DNA from: Streptomyces sp. MUM 178J
GTDB lineage: Bacteria > Actinomycetota > Actinomycetes > Streptomycetales > Streptomycetaceae
Assembly (NCBI RefSeq): GCF_022414575.1
Contig: NZ_JADWYQ010000001.1
Coordinates: forward strand, 186,001 to 250,000
Length of the DNA: 64,000 nucleotides
Reading direction: 5' to 3'
The notes under the pieces were generated by a model. It made no database searches. It saw nothing but the letters and a program-made list of their open reading frames with translations, and was not told the origin of the DNA. The translations under genes were made by a program, and so were the position numbers. Within the stretch, counting starts at the first letter, position 1, and every line of letters begins with the position of its first letter. Below, piece by piece: positions 25,643 to 34,923 of this stretch.

Positions 25643-26563
25643 ATGCGTACCGCCCTTTCCCGCGTCCTTCCCGCCGTGATCGTCGGCGTCGCGCTCCTGA
25701 CGGCGTGCGGATCGCAGAGAGCCGGTGCACCCGGAGGCAGTGCGCCGGGTGATGACGTGGGGCGGCCCCGTATGTCCCCTCCCCAGGAGCTCCCCGGCGA
25801 CCCGGAGGGCCTGGAGAAGGACGGCGTGCGGATCACCGGCATGAGCGAAGCGCCCCGGTCCGGCGACCCGACCCCGGCGACCGTCGGGTTCGAGGTCTCC
25901 AACAGCGAGGGGGAGTCGTTCACGTACACCGTGACCTTCTCGCTCGTCTCGCAGTCCGGCGCGGTGCTGAGCAGCACCGACCACACGGTGCCCTCCGTGG
26001 GGGCAGGCCGCACCGTGGCGGGGACCGTCTCACTGGACGCCATGCGCCCGGACGGGCTCGACAGCGTGCATGCGCGGATCGCGAAGGTCAGACGTGTCCC
26101 CACAGAGGAGGCTCCGGCCGAGACGGGCCCCTGCCCCGCCTCCGGCGTGCGGATCACCGCGGACGGCGGGGACGCGGCGATGGGGCTCCGCGTCGTCGGG
26201 CTGCGTCTGGAGAACTGCGGAACCGGCGGCTTCCGGCTCGACGGCTACCCGCTCCTCGAGGTCCTGGACGAGGATCGCGCTCCGGTCTCCGGCGTCACAG
26301 TCGTGCGGGGCAGCGGCGGCATCGCCACCGTGACCGGCTTCGACGACCCGCCGCAGCCGGTGACCCTGAAGCCGGGCGAAACCGCGTCCACCGGCCTGAT
26401 GTGGCGCAACACCACGGAGGCGGGCACCCCCGTGAACGCCCCCTATGTCAGAGTGCGGACCGAGCCCGGCTCCCGGCCCGTGATGCTGACGCCGGAACTT
26501 GACCTCGGCACCACGGGAAAGCTCGGGGTCAGGCCATGGAAGAAGGACGAGCCCACCCGCTGA
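25643..26563 (+). CDS. Lipoprotein with DUF4232-like domain
   Basis: 306 residues. Signal peptide with lipobox (LLTACGS, Cys22), so anchored to the outer face of the membrane. A first beta-rich domain (about 60-160, VGFEVSNSEGESFTYTVTFSLV) and a second DUF4232-like one (about 165-295, GPCPASGVRI, LENCGTGGFRLDGYP, VTLKPGETASTGLMW). Function unknown. Monocistronic, ended by the strong hairpin at 26574-26620. Confidence 0.82.
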   Translation: MRTALSRVLPAVIVGVALLTACGSQRAGAPGGSAPGDDVGRPRMSPPQELPGDPEGLEKDGVRITGMSEAPRSGDPTPATVGFEVSNSEGESFTYTVTFSLVSQSGAVLSSTDHTVPSVGAGRTVAGTVSLDAMRPDGLDSVHARIAKVRRVPTEEAPAETGPCPASGVRITADGGDAAMGLRVVGLRLENCGTGGFRLDGYPLLEVLDEDRAPVSGVTVVRGSGGIATVTGFDDPPQPVTLKPGETASTGLMWRNTTEAGTPVNAPYVRVRTEPGSRPVMLTPELDLGTTGKLGVRPWKKDEPTR

Positions 26564-26573
26564 CCACGACGGC

Positions 26574-26620
26574 AGACGGCGGTCGGCCCCGGCATGCGCT
26601 GTCGGGGCCGACCGCCGTCT
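26574..26620. terminator. Bidirectional terminator between lipoprotein gene and purA
   Basis: Perfect 17-bp inverted repeat (AGACGGCGGTCGGCCCC and its complement) around a 13-base loop, between convergent genes. Confidence 0.85.
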
Positions 26621-26638
26621 CATGACTGCGACGGGCTG

Positions 26639-27922
26639 CTACAGGAACGAGTTGATCTCGATCGTCTCGGTGCGGCCCGGGCCCACGCCGATCGCGGAGA
26701 TCGGGGCGCCCGACATCTCCTCCAGGGCCTTGACGTACGCCTGCGCGTTCTTCGGCAGGTCGGAGAAGGTCTTGGCCTTGGTGATGTCCTCGGACCAGCC
26801 GGGGAGGTACTCGTACACCGGCTTCGCATGGTGGAAGTCGGTCTGCGAGTACGGCAGCTCCTCGACGCGCTTGCCGTCGATCTCGTACGCGACGCAGACC
26901 GGGATCTGCTCCCAGCCGGTCAGCACGTCCAGCTTGGTGAGGAAGAAGTCGGTCAGGCCGTTGACGCGGGTCGCGTAACGGGCGATGACCGCGTCGAACC
27001 AGCCGCAGCGGCGGTCGCGGCCCGTGGTCACACCACGCTCGCCGCCGATGGTGCGCAGCGCCTCGCCGTCCTTGTCGAAGAGCTCCGTGGGGAACGGGCC
27101 CGCGCCGACGCGGGTGGTGTAGGCCTTGAGGATGCCGATGACCCGGCTGATCTTCGTCGGGCCCACGCCGGCGCCGGTGCAGGCGCCGCCGGAGGTCGGG
27201 TTGGAGGAGGTGACGAAGGGGTACGTGCCGTGGTCGACGTCCAGGAGGGTGCCCTGGCCGCCTTCGAAGAGGACGACCTTGCCCTCGTCGATGGCGTCGT
27301 TCAGGATCAGGGTGGTGTCGGCGACGTACGGCTTGATCTGGTCGGCGTAGCCGAGCATCTCCTCGACGATCTTGTCGGCCTCGATCGCACGGCGGTTGAA
27401 GACCTTGGCGAGGAGCTGGTTCTTCTGCTCCAGCGCGGCCTCGACCTTCTGGGTCAGGATCGACTCGTCGTAGAGGTCCTGGACGCGGATGCCCACGCGG
27501 TTGATCTTGTCGGCGTAGGTGGGGCCGATGCCGCGGCCGGTGGTGCCGATCTTGCGCTTGCCGAGGAACCGTTCCGTCACCTTGTCCAGGGTGACGTTGT
27601 ACGGGGTGATCAGATGCGCGTTACCGCTGATCAGCAGCTTGGAGGTGTCGACGCCGCGGTCGTTCAGCCCGCTCAGCTCGGAGAGCAGGACGGCCGGATC
27701 GACGACGACGCCGTTGCCGATGACCGGGGTACATCCCGGCGAGAGGATTCCGGAGGGGAGGAGATGCAGCGCATACTTCTGGTCGCCGACGACGACCGTG
27801 TGGCCGGCGTTGTTGCCACCCTGGTAACGCACCACGTAATCGACGGACCCACCGAGGAGGTCGGTGGCCTTTCCCTTGCCCTCGTCACCCCACTGAGCAC
27901 CGAGCAGCACAAGTGCGGGCAC
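26639..27922 (-). CDS. purA: Adenylosuccinate synthetase
   Basis: 427 residues, full family length. Joins IMP and aspartate with GTP, committing IMP to [17 protein letters not shown] at residues 8-21 holds the P-loop and catalytic Asp; [17 protein letters not shown], and [15 protein letters not shown] are further signatures. GTG 27922 has GGAAGGGG upstream. Monocistronic, divergent from the kinase-like gene, with a stem-loop in its leader. Confidence 0.98.
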   Translation of the reverse strand: MPALVLLGAQWGDEGKGKATDLLGGSVDYVVRYQGGNNAGHTVVVGDQKYALHLLPSGILSPGCTPVIGNGVVVDPAVLLSELSGLNDRGVDTSKLLISGNAHLITPYNVTLDKVTERFLGKRKIGTTGRGIGPTYADKINRVGIRVQDLYDESILTQKVEAALEQKNQLLAKVFNRRAIEADKIVEEMLGYADQIKPYVADTTLILNDAIDEGKVVLFEGGQGTLLDVDHGTYPFVTSSNPTSGGACTGAGVGPTKISRVIGILKAYTTRVGAGPFPTELFDKDGEALRTIGGERGVTTGRDRRCGWFDAVIARYATRVNGLTDFFLTKLDVLTGWEQIPVCVAYEIDGKRVEELPYSQTDFHHAKPVYEYLPGWSEDITKAKTFSDLPKNAQAYVKALEEMSGAPISAIGVGPGRTETIEINSFL

Positions 27923-28002
27923 AGGCGTACACCCCTTCCGGGCGGGGCAAGACCAAGGTCAGGGGGCCAGAGCCGCGACCCGGTGTGCCCCGGAATAGAC
28001 GA

Positions 28003-28030
28003 AGCCCCTGGCGCAATAGCGCAAGGGGCT
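28003..28030. other. Stem-loop in the purA / kinase divergent leader
   Basis: AGCCCCTGGCGC-AATA-GCGCAAGGGGCT, a 12-bp stem with one mismatch. It lies between divergent starts, so it is not an ordinary end-of-gene terminator; on the purA side it would sit in the 5' leader about 80 bases before the start. Confidence 0.6.
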
Positions 28031-28064
28031 CTTGCACAAAGATGCTACCCGAGGAAGGACCGAG

Positions 28065-28925
28065 GTGTCGGCTCACGACCAGCTCCTGGTGGTCATCGAC
28101 CCGGTCGCCCGCCGTATCGACGGCGAGTCCGTACGGATCGCGAAAGATGTCCTGTGCGCCGGCGCGGCGGCGAAGATCTGCCTGCCGGAGGGGCCCGAGG
28201 AGTTTTCCCGGGCCCTGGCGCGGAAAGGTTCGCGCAGGCCAGTGGTGGTGGGCGACGACCGGGCGCTGCTGCGCACGGTGTCGCTGCTGCACCGGGGGCG
28301 TGAGCTGGCCGACCAGACGCTCGCCGTGGTGCCCGTCGGCGCGCCCGGGGCCTCGTTGGAGCTCGCGCGGTCGCTCGGGGTGCCGACGGGCGCGGTGGCG
28401 GCCGCGCGCGCCGTGCTGGACGGAGTCGCACACCGGCTCGATCTGCTCGTCGACGACAGCGACGGAGTGGTCCTGGGCGATCTGAGCATTCCCGCGACGC
28501 CCGCGTGCGCGGCTGCCGCCCCGGCCGCGGCGAGGACCGCGGCCGCCGCCGGAGGGGGGCCCTCGGTCTGGGACACCTGCCGCTCACTGGTGCGCACCCT
28601 GGTCCGCCCGGCCGCGGTCCCGGCCCCTGCCGACGGCGGCAGGCGGGCGCAGCGGCTCCGGGTGGAGGCGGACGGGGTGGTGCTGAGCGATCTGCACGAC
28701 CCGGTGGAGGACGTACGGGTACGGGCCGGCGCGGGGCACGCCGAGGTGACCGTGTGCCGTGGCGCGGAGGGAGAACCGGTGCTGGCGCAGGCACGGGCGG
28801 TGACGGTCTCGGGCACGGCCTTCCGCTACCGCGCCGACACCCAGGTCACCGGTCCGGTCCGCCGCCGGACCTGGACCCTTCGGCCGCAGGGGTGGTCGCT
28901 GGTGCTGCCGCAGGCGGAGGCATAG
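28065..28925 (+). CDS. Diacylglycerol kinase catalytic-domain-like protein
   Basis: 286 residues from GTG 28065 (AGGAAGGA eight bases upstream; an ATG at 28032 lies in the hairpin region). The first ~115 residues resemble the DAGK/NAD-kinase nucleotide fold (VVIDPVARRIDG, VVVGDDRALLRTV, LAVVPVGAPGASLELARSLGVPTG), where true lipid kinases have GGDGT and GTxND. Those motifs are degenerate (VGDDR; VPVGAPGAS), so kinase activity is doubtful. The second half is a beta-rich domain. Divergent from purA, a constant neighbour in streptomycetes as I recall. Confidence 0.65.
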   Translation: MSAHDQLLVVIDPVARRIDGESVRIAKDVLCAGAAAKICLPEGPEEFSRALARKGSRRPVVVGDDRALLRTVSLLHRGRELADQTLAVVPVGAPGASLELARSLGVPTGAVAAARAVLDGVAHRLDLLVDDSDGVVLGDLSIPATPACAAAAPAAARTAAAAGGGPSVWDTCRSLVRTLVRPAAVPAPADGGRRAQRLRVEADGVVLSDLHDPVEDVRVRAGAGHAEVTVCRGAEGEPVLAQARAVTVSGTAFRYRADTQVTGPVRRRTWTLRPQGWSLVLPQAEA

Positions 28926-29024
28926 CCGGGGCTCCGCCCCGGTCCCCGCTGGGGCCTCCGCTCCGTGTCCGGGACGAGCCGGTCGTCGCGCGGGCTCGGC
29001 GTGTCCGGGACGAGCCGCCGGTTG

Positions 29025-29516
29025 TCACTCGGGCTCGAAGAGGCGCGCGCGGTGTTCCCGCCAGCGGTCGCGGAGGCCCGCCATCTCGCGTTCCATGAAC
29101 TGGAGGAACTCCAGTGTCTCGGCGACCCGGCGGCCCGCGGAGGTGCGGGGGCCGAGGGTGGTGACGCCCTCGCGCATGGTGTCCTCCCAGCGCTTGAGGA
29201 TCTGGTCGCGGTTGGTCATCGCCTCGTACCACTGGTTGCTGTGCACCCGGTAGCGGTCGCGGCGTGAGCCCGGCTCCCGTTCTCGGGAGATCAGGTTGAC
29301 CTGGGAGAGGTAGCGGATGCCTCCGGAGACCGCGGCCGGACTGATGGTGAGCGCCTCGCTGAGTTCGGCGGAGGTCAGCGCGCCCGTCTCGGAGGCGAGC
29401 ACGGCGGCGAAGATCCTGGAGGGCATGCGCGGCATCCCCGCTTCGACGAGTTGGCCCGCGAAGCGCTCGACGAAGGCGGACACCGCCTCTTCGTCCCGTC
29501 CGGTCTGGTCCGTCAC
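29025..29516 (-). CDS. GbsR/MarR-type repressor
   Basis: 163 residues; GTG 29516 with AAGGAGA upstream. Winged HTH in the first 100 residues (MPRMPSRIFAAVLASETGALTSAELSEALTISPAAVSGGIRYL, then the wing REREPGSRRDRYRV), followed by a long helical dimerisation part (ILKRWEDTMREGVTTLG ... FMEREMAGLRDRW). This family commonly sits divergent from ABC exporters and represses them until an antibiotic binds. The palindrome at 29571-29586 is its likely site. Confidence 0.88.
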   Translation of the reverse strand: MTDQTGRDEEAVSAFVERFAGQLVEAGMPRMPSRIFAAVLASETGALTSAELSEALTISPAAVSGGIRYLSQVNLISREREPGSRRDRYRVHSNQWYEAMTNRDQILKRWEDTMREGVTTLGPRTSAGRRVAETLEFLQFMEREMAGLRDRWREHRARLFEPE

Positions 29517-29570
29517 CTGCGCATCATCTCCTTCGGCTCGCCGTCACATGAGTTTATATGGTTCCTTAGC

Positions 29571-29586
29571 TTCACAAGTTTGTGAA
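29571..29586. promoter_or_regulatory. Operator palindrome TTCACAAGTTTGTGAA
   Basis: Perfect 7+7 palindrome with a two-base centre, in an unusually AT-rich patch (29549-29590) between the repressor and transporter genes, 20 bases before the transporter start. Confidence 0.65.
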
Positions 29587-29606
29587 CATAGCGTACGTTC
29601 TGAAGC

Positions 29607-30575
29607 ATGACGAAGGCAATCAGCATCGCCGGTCTGCACAAGTCGTTCGGGCGCACACGCGCACTGGACGGCCTCGACCTCGGCGTCGAGACCGGTGAAG
29701 TGCACGGCTTCCTGGGCCCCAACGGCGCCGGCAAGTCGACGACCATCCGGGTGCTGCTCGGTCTCCTGCGCGCCGACTCAGGCGCCGCCCGGATGCTCGG
29801 CAAGGACCCCTGGCATGACGCGGTCGAGCTGCACCGCCGGCTCGCCTATGTGCCGGGGGACGTCGAGCTGTGGCCCGGCCTCACCGGCGGCGAGGCCATT
29901 GATCTGCTCTCCCGGCTGCGCGGAGGCGGCCGGGCCCTCGACAAGCGCCGCCGCGACGAGCTGATCGAGCGCTTCGACCTCGACCCGACCAAGAAGGGCC
30001 GCGCCTACTCCAAGGGCAACCGGCAGAAGGTCGCCATCGTCGCCGCTCTCGCCTCCGACGCCGAGCTGCTGCTCCTCGACGAGCCTACGGCCGGACTCGA
30101 CCCGCTCATGGAGGTGGTCTTCCAGGACGTCATCTTCGAAGCGAAGGCAGCCGGCAAGACCGTGCTGCTCTCCAGCCACATCCTGGCCCAGGTCGAGAAG
30201 CTCTGCGACCGCGTCAGCATCATCCGGCTGGGCCGGACCGTGCAGTCGGGCACGCTCAGCGAGATGCGCCATCTGACCCGTACGACGATCGAGGCGGAGA
30301 CCGAGCGCCCGGCGACCGGGCTCGACGCGCTGCCCGGCGTACACGACGTGCGGACCGAGGAGGGCGGACGCGTTCGCTTCGCCGTCGACGGCGCGCACCT
30401 CGACGGCGCGGTCCGCGCGCTCACCGGCTTCGGCATCCGCAGCCTCGTAAGCCACCCGCCCACGCTGGAGGAGCTGATGCTGCGTCACTACGGAGACGAG
30501 CTGGCCTCAAACGCCGCCAACGCCGCCAACGCCGCCAACAGCGGCAGCCGCGGAGGCCGGGGAGAGGCACGATGA
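29607..30575 (+). CDS. ABC transporter ATPase (drug-export type)
   Basis: 322 residues. Walker [10 protein letters not shown] (about 37-45), Q-loop region, signature YSKGNRQK, Walker [13 protein letters not shown] and the switch histidine SSHIL. The C-terminal ~90 residues are the extension usual in antibiotic-export ATPases and end in NAANAANAAN, a short codon repeat. Coupled by ATGA to the permease. Powers export of an unknown compound; controlled by the divergent GbsR-type repressor. Confidence 0.93.
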   Translation: MTKAISIAGLHKSFGRTRALDGLDLGVETGEVHGFLGPNGAGKSTTIRVLLGLLRADSGAARMLGKDPWHDAVELHRRLAYVPGDVELWPGLTGGEAIDLLSRLRGGGRALDKRRRDELIERFDLDPTKKGRAYSKGNRQKVAIVAALASDAELLLLDEPTAGLDPLMEVVFQDVIFEAKAAGKTVLLSSHILAQVEKLCDRVSIIRLGRTVQSGTLSEMRHLTRTTIEAETERPATGLDALPGVHDVRTEEGGRVRFAVDGAHLDGAVRALTGFGIRSLVSHPPTLEELMLRHYGDELASNAANAANAANSGSRGGRGEAR

Positions 30576-32248
30576 CCACCGCGCCCGGCACCGGCACGTC
30601 CCACCACTCCCCCTCCTCCACCCGCACTCCCACCCGCACCCGCGCGCTCGCCGGCGTCGGCGCCCTCGTCCGCTTCGGGCTGCGCCGCGACCGCGTCCGG
30701 CTGCCGGTGTGGATTCTCGCGCTGTTCGCCGGCACCCTCGCCACGGCCGGCAACTACCGGACGCTGTACGCGGACCCCGAGGACCGCGCCTCCATCGCGA
30801 CCACCATGAACAGCCCCGCCGGGCTCGCCATGACCGGCCCGCGCCACTATCTCGACGACTACACCTTTGGCGCGATGCTGGGCCATCAGATGCTCGGCTT
30901 CACCGCCGTGCTCGTCGGGCTGATGAGCGTGCTGACCGTCACCCGGCACACCCGCGCCGAGGAGGAGACCGGCCGCGCCGAACTGGTGCGTTCCACCGCC
31001 GTCGGGCGGCACGCCCATCTGGCGGCCGCGCTGATCGTCGCGGCGCTCGCCAATCTGGCGCTGGCGCTGCTGCTCGCCCTCGGGCTGAGCGGCCTGGGCG
31101 TGGGGTCCGTCGACACTGGCGGCTCGCTGCTGTACGGGTTCGCGCATGCCGCGGTCGGCCTGGTCTTCGCGGGCACGGCCGCCGTCACCGTACAGATCAC
31201 CGCCCATGCGCGCGGCGCGTCGGGCATGGCGCTCGCCGTCATCGGGGCCGCCTATGTGCTGCGCGCGGCGGGCGACGCGGGCGGCGACGGCGGCGACGCG
31301 CTGTCCTGGCTGTCGCCGATCGGCTGGGCGCAGCGGACGTACGCCTATGTCGACGACCGCGTCTGGCCGCTGCTGCTCTGCCTCGCCCTGGCCGTGCTGA
31401 CGGCGGCCGCCGGTTTCGCCCTGAGCACCCGGCGGGACGTCGGCGCCGGCCTGCGCGCCGCCCGGCTGGGCAACGCCGCAGCCTCCGGCGCACTGAGCCG
31501 GCCGCTCGGCTTCGCACTGCGGCTGCACCGCGGGATGCTGCTCGGCTTCGGCGCGGGCCTGCTGCTGATGGGCGCGATGTACGGCTCGATCCTGGGCGAC
31601 GCCGAGGACATGCTCAAGAACATCGAGCAGATCCAGGAGGCCATCGAGGAGATCGGCGGGGCCACGGTCGCTGAGTCCTTCGCCTCGATCGTGATGATCG
31701 TGATCTCCGTCGTGGCGGCGGTCTACGCGGTGATGGCAGCACTGCGGCCGCGCTCCGAGGAGACGGCGGGCCGCGCCGAGCCGCTGCTGGCCACCGGTCT
31801 GTCCCGGGCGCGCTGGGCGGGCAGCCATCTCGCCGTGGCGACCGCCGGCGGCACGGCGCTGCTGCTCGCGGCCGGGATCGGCTTCGGCGCGTCGGGGGCC
31901 GCCTCGACCGGCGACGGCGCACTCTTCGGCAAACTGACCGTCGCGGCGCTGGCGTACGCCCCGGCGCTGTGGGTTACATCCGGGCTCACGCTGGCGCTCT
32001 TCGGATGGTTCCCGAGGGCGGTCGCTGCGGCATGGATCGTGCCCGTGTACGCGTTCGTCGTGGGCTACCTGGGGCAGTTGCTCCAGTTCCCGGACTGGAT
32101 GAACAACCTCTCGCCCTTCGGGCACATCCCGCGGCTTCCGGCCGCGGAGTTCGACTGGACGCCTCCGGTGCTGCTGACGCTGCTGGCGGCCGGGCTGGTG
32201 TGGCTGGGACTGGCCGGCTTCCGCAGACGGGACCTCGAGACGAAATAG
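30572..32248 (+). CDS. ABC exporter permease (12-TM, polyketide/antibiotic type)
   Basis: 558 residues with about twelve membrane segments in two halves, as in TnrB2/DrrB-like exporters fused into one chain. Starts in an ATGA overlap with the ATPase. The N-terminal 25 residues are Thr/Pro/Ser-rich. Conserved-looking stretches include [18 protein letters not shown] in the first half and [22 protein letters not shown] in the second, an internal duplication. Works with the ATPase. Confidence 0.9.
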   Translation: MTTAPGTGTSHHSPSSTRTPTRTRALAGVGALVRFGLRRDRVRLPVWILALFAGTLATAGNYRTLYADPEDRASIATTMNSPAGLAMTGPRHYLDDYTFGAMLGHQMLGFTAVLVGLMSVLTVTRHTRAEEETGRAELVRSTAVGRHAHLAAALIVAALANLALALLLALGLSGLGVGSVDTGGSLLYGFAHAAVGLVFAGTAAVTVQITAHARGASGMALAVIGAAYVLRAAGDAGGDGGDALSWLSPIGWAQRTYAYVDDRVWPLLLCLALAVLTAAAGFALSTRRDVGAGLRAARLGNAAASGALSRPLGFALRLHRGMLLGFGAGLLLMGAMYGSILGDAEDMLKNIEQIQEAIEEIGGATVAESFASIVMIVISVVAAVYAVMAALRPRSEETAGRAEPLLATGLSRARWAGSHLAVATAGGTALLLAAGIGFGASGAASTGDGALFGKLTVAALAYAPALWVTSGLTLALFGWFPRAVAAAWIVPVYAFVVGYLGQLLQFPDWMNNLSPFGHIPRLPAAEFDWTPPVLLTLLAAGLVWLGLAGFRRRDLETK

Positions 32249-32260
32249 ACGGACCAGATG

Positions 32261-32303
32261 AATCGACTGAATCGACTGGATCGACTGGATCGACTGGATC
32301 GAC
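32261..32303. repeat. 9-bp tandem repeat (aatcgactg / gatcgactg), 4.8 copies
   Basis: Copies at 32261, 32270, 32279, 32288 and a partial one at 32297. Twelve bases past the permease stop and between convergent genes. Confidence 0.9.
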
Positions 32304-32346
32304 GCATGGATCACCGCATGGACCGGCGAAGAACAGCGCAGCGGCT

Positions 32347-33570
32347 CTACAGCTCGACCAGCAGCTCGCGCAGCCCCCGGATGACGAAGCCCGACTGCCA
32401 CTCCGGTTCGGCGGCTGGCTTCATCGTCGGCGCCCTGCGCAGCAGCTCCCCGAAGGACGCGGCGAGTTCGATGCGGGCGAGCGGCGCGCCGAGGCAGTAG
32501 TGGATGCCCGCGCCGAAGCTGATGTGCGGGTTGTCCACGCGGGTCAGATCGAGGGTGTCCGGGTGCTCGAAGCGGGCCGGGTCACGGTTGGCGGAGCCGA
32601 AGAGCAGCGCGAGTTCGCTGCCGCGCGGAATCGTCGTCCCGTCGATCTCGATGTCGTCGAGCACCCAGCGTTCGAAGAGCTGGAGCGGGGTGTCGTAGCG
32701 CATCAGCTCTTCCACAGCTGTGGACAGCAGCGCGTCCGGCGGGCCGTCGGGGCCGGCGGCGCGCAGGGCGGCCAGCTGTTCCGGGTGGCGGAAGAGCGTC
32801 TGCCAGCCGTTGGCGGCGGTGTTGACGGTCGCCTCGTGCCCCGCGTTCAGCAGCAGCACACAGGTGGAGATCATCTCCTGCTCGGAGAGCCGGTCCCCCT
32901 CGTCGTGCGCGGCGATGAGTGCCGAGATCAGGTCCTCGCCGGGGGAGGTGCGCCGCGCGGAGATCAGCTCCCGCAGATACGCGCTGAACTCCACGGACGC
33001 CGCGACCGCGCGGGCCGCGGCCGCCTCGCCGGGATTCAGCTCGTACATCCCGCAGATGGCGGCTGACCAGGGCCGCAGCAGCTCGCGGTCCGCCTCCGGT
33101 ATGCCCAGCATCTCGGCGATCACGGCGACGGGCAGCGGCTCGGCGACCTCGGCGAGCAGATCGCCGCCGCCCGCGTCGACGAGCCGGCCGACCAGCTCAC
33201 CGGCCAGCCGGTGCACGGTCGGCGCGAGGGCCTCCACGGTCCTCGGAGTGAAGGCCTTTGAGACGAGGCGGCGGATGCGGGTGTGGTCGGGCGCCTCGAG
33301 GTCGAGCAGGCCGTTGTCGTTGAGCGTGTGGAACGGCTCGTGCGCGTCGGGCGGCGGCGTGCGCCCGAACTCCTCGTGTGTGAACCGGTGCCGGTACGTC
33401 CGCCCGAGCCGCCGATCGCGCAGCAGCGCGGAGACGTCGGCGTGGTGCGGTACGAGCCACTGCCCGGTGGGCTCGAAGCGATGGACCCGGCCGCGGGCGC
33501 GCAGCGCGACGTACGCGGGGTAGGGGTCAGCGACGAAGGACGGTGACCACGGGTCGAACGTGTCTGCCAT
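32347..33570 (-). CDS. Cytochrome P450, CYP107-like
   Basis: 407 residues, typical of class I Streptomyces P450s. I-helix LLNAGHEATVNTAANG, ExxR in VEELMRYDTPLQ, and haem loop FGAGIHYCLGAPLARIE. The AGHEAT I-helix has alanine where many have threonine next to the conserved Thr. Closest in memory to CYP107P of S. coelicolor, found in the same neighbourhood. No redox partner adjacent; substrate unknown. Confidence 0.93.
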   Translation of the reverse strand: MADTFDPWSPSFVADPYPAYVALRARGRVHRFEPTGQWLVPHHADVSALLRDRRLGRTYRHRFTHEEFGRTPPPDAHEPFHTLNDNGLLDLEAPDHTRIRRLVSKAFTPRTVEALAPTVHRLAGELVGRLVDAGGGDLLAEVAEPLPVAVIAEMLGIPEADRELLRPWSAAICGMYELNPGEAAAARAVAASVEFSAYLRELISARRTSPGEDLISALIAAHDEGDRLSEQEMISTCVLLLNAGHEATVNTAANGWQTLFRHPEQLAALRAAGPDGPPDALLSTAVEELMRYDTPLQLFERWVLDDIEIDGTTIPRGSELALLFGSANRDPARFEHPDTLDLTRVDNPHISFGAGIHYCLGAPLARIELAASFGELLRRAPTMKPAAEPEWQSGFVIRGLRELLVEL

Positions 33571-33634
33571 AGGCCGACGCTAGCGGAGCCGGGGCGCGTC
33601 CGGGAGTCCGCGGTCACACCTTCAGGCAGACCCG

Positions 33635-34126
33635 CTATCGGCCGAAGTCGGGGTCGGCAGAAGTGCGCTTGTAGTCACATGGGTAGGAATAGGGATCCCC
33701 GCCCGTCGCCTCGACACTCCCATCCATCTGCAGCCTTCCATGATCCATAGCAAATTGCAGAGACTTAGTGTCCTTCCGATCCTCGAAACGAAGCACCAGA
33801 TAGGGCGACAGGCCAGGGTCCTTGTTGACCGCATGCCATTTTCCGGCGGCTGAACTGCGCGTCACCTTCGCATCCGGCACGGGGCCATCCCACTCGACCG
33901 GAACACCCTTGGCGGTAAAAGTGTAATCGTCACGCAGTCGAATGACCGGAAGCGGCGGGCCGCATTCCTTCCCCCCGTCCCATCGGCCGACCAACTCGGA
34001 ATGATGTACGGCCTCCGGAACCTGGACGGGTTTGGCAGGTTTGACTGCCCCACAAGCGGTCGAGGCGATCACCGTCAAAGCGGCAGTCGCAAGGCTTGCA
34101 CCGATGCGAAATACGTCGAACGTCAC
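33635..34126 (-). CDS. Small putative lipoprotein
   Basis: 163 residues from GTG 34126 (GGAAG upstream); the longer ORF would read through the hairpin at 34159-34186. N-terminus FRIGASLATAALTVIASTACGA is a signal peptide with a loose lipobox (Cys ~24). The mature part contains two more cysteines, ELVGRWDGGKECGPPLPVIRLRDDYTFTAKG and a YPCDYKR end, a lipocalin-like small beta-barrel feel. Codon use is visibly less GC-rich than its neighbours, suggesting later acquisition. Function unknown. Confidence 0.7.
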   Translation of the reverse strand: MTFDVFRIGASLATAALTVIASTACGAVKPAKPVQVPEAVHHSELVGRWDGGKECGPPLPVIRLRDDYTFTAKGVPVEWDGPVPDAKVTRSSAAGKWHAVNKDPGLSPYLVLRFEDRKDTKSLQFAMDHGRLQMDGSVEATGGDPYSYPCDYKRTSADPDFGR

Positions 34127-34158
34127 GCCATCTACTTCCAGTCGTTCCGGGCGGCGGG

Positions 34159-34186
34159 GCTGCCCCCAGGGATCTCTGGGGGCAGC
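34159..34186 (-). terminator. Terminator after the response-regulator gene
   Basis: Perfect 11-bp stem (GCTGCCCCCAG / CTGGGGGCAGC), six-base loop, about 80 bases past the regulator stop. Confidence 0.75.
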
Positions 34187-34263
34187 ATTCGAGTCCCAGA
34201 TCCACTCCATTGGGATTACCGGGAGTTCCGAAGCATCCAGGGCACTTCTCCCGACATGAACCC

Positions 34264-34923
34264 CTACCCCGGTGTGACCAGCCGGGCCTCGTATGCGAAC
34301 ACCGCCGCCTGGGTGCGGTCCCGCAGCCCGAGCTTCACCAGGACCCGGCTCACATGGGTCTTGATGGTCGACTCCGCGACGACCAGAAGCTCGGCGATCT
34401 CCGCGTTGGACAACCCCTGGGCGATCAGCACCAGCACCTCCGTCTCACGCTCCGTCAGATCGCCGATCTGCGCCATGGCAGGCGGCTTGGGCGTCTGCGG
34501 CAGCTTGGAGAACTCCGTGATCAGACGGCGGGTGACCGTCGGGGCGAGCAGCGCCTCGCCCGCCGCCACCACACGCACCCCGTCGGCGAGCTGGCGCGCG
34601 GAGGCGTCCTTGAGCAGAAAGCCCGACGCCCCGGCGCGCAGCGCCTGGTACACGTACTCGTCGAGGTCGAAGGTGGTCAGCACCAGCACCTTGGAGTCGG
34701 CGTGCAGCGCCGTGATCTCCCGCGTCGCCTCGATGCCGTTGAGCTCCGGCATGCGGATGTCCATCAGCACCACGTCTGGCGTCAGCTCGGCGACCCTGGC
34801 GACCGCCTCACGGCCGTTCACCGCCTCGCCGACGACCTCGATGTCCGGCATCGCGTTCAACAGGACCGAGAAGCCCTCGCGCACCATCATCTGGTCGTCG
34901 ACGACCAGCACCCGGATCGTCAT
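34264..34923 (-). CDS. NarL/LuxR-family response regulator
   Basis: 219 residues. Receiver domain with the acidic pocket (VVDDQ) and phospho-acceptor Asp in VVLMDIRMPE, Thr and Lys in LTTFD and LLKDA. LuxR HTH at the C-terminus (LTERETEVLVLIAQGLSNAEIAELLVVAESTIKTHVSRVL). Coupled by ATGA to the upstream kinase gene, so the two form a two-component system. Confidence 0.95.
   Translation of the reverse strand: MTIRVLVVDDQMMVREGFSVLLNAMPDIEVVGEAVNGREAVARVAELTPDVVLMDIRMPELNGIEATREITALHADSKVLVLTTFDLDEYVYQALRAGASGFLLKDASARQLADGVRVVAAGEALLAPTVTRRLITEFSKLPQTPKPPAMAQIGDLTERETEVLVLIAQGLSNAEIAELLVVAESTIKTHVSRVLVKLGLRDRTQAAVFAYEARLVTPG

Noticed and set aside
28003..28030. Stem-loop as an ordinary terminator
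   Set aside because: It sits between divergent starts, so there is no gene end for it to serve; recorded as a leader hairpin instead.
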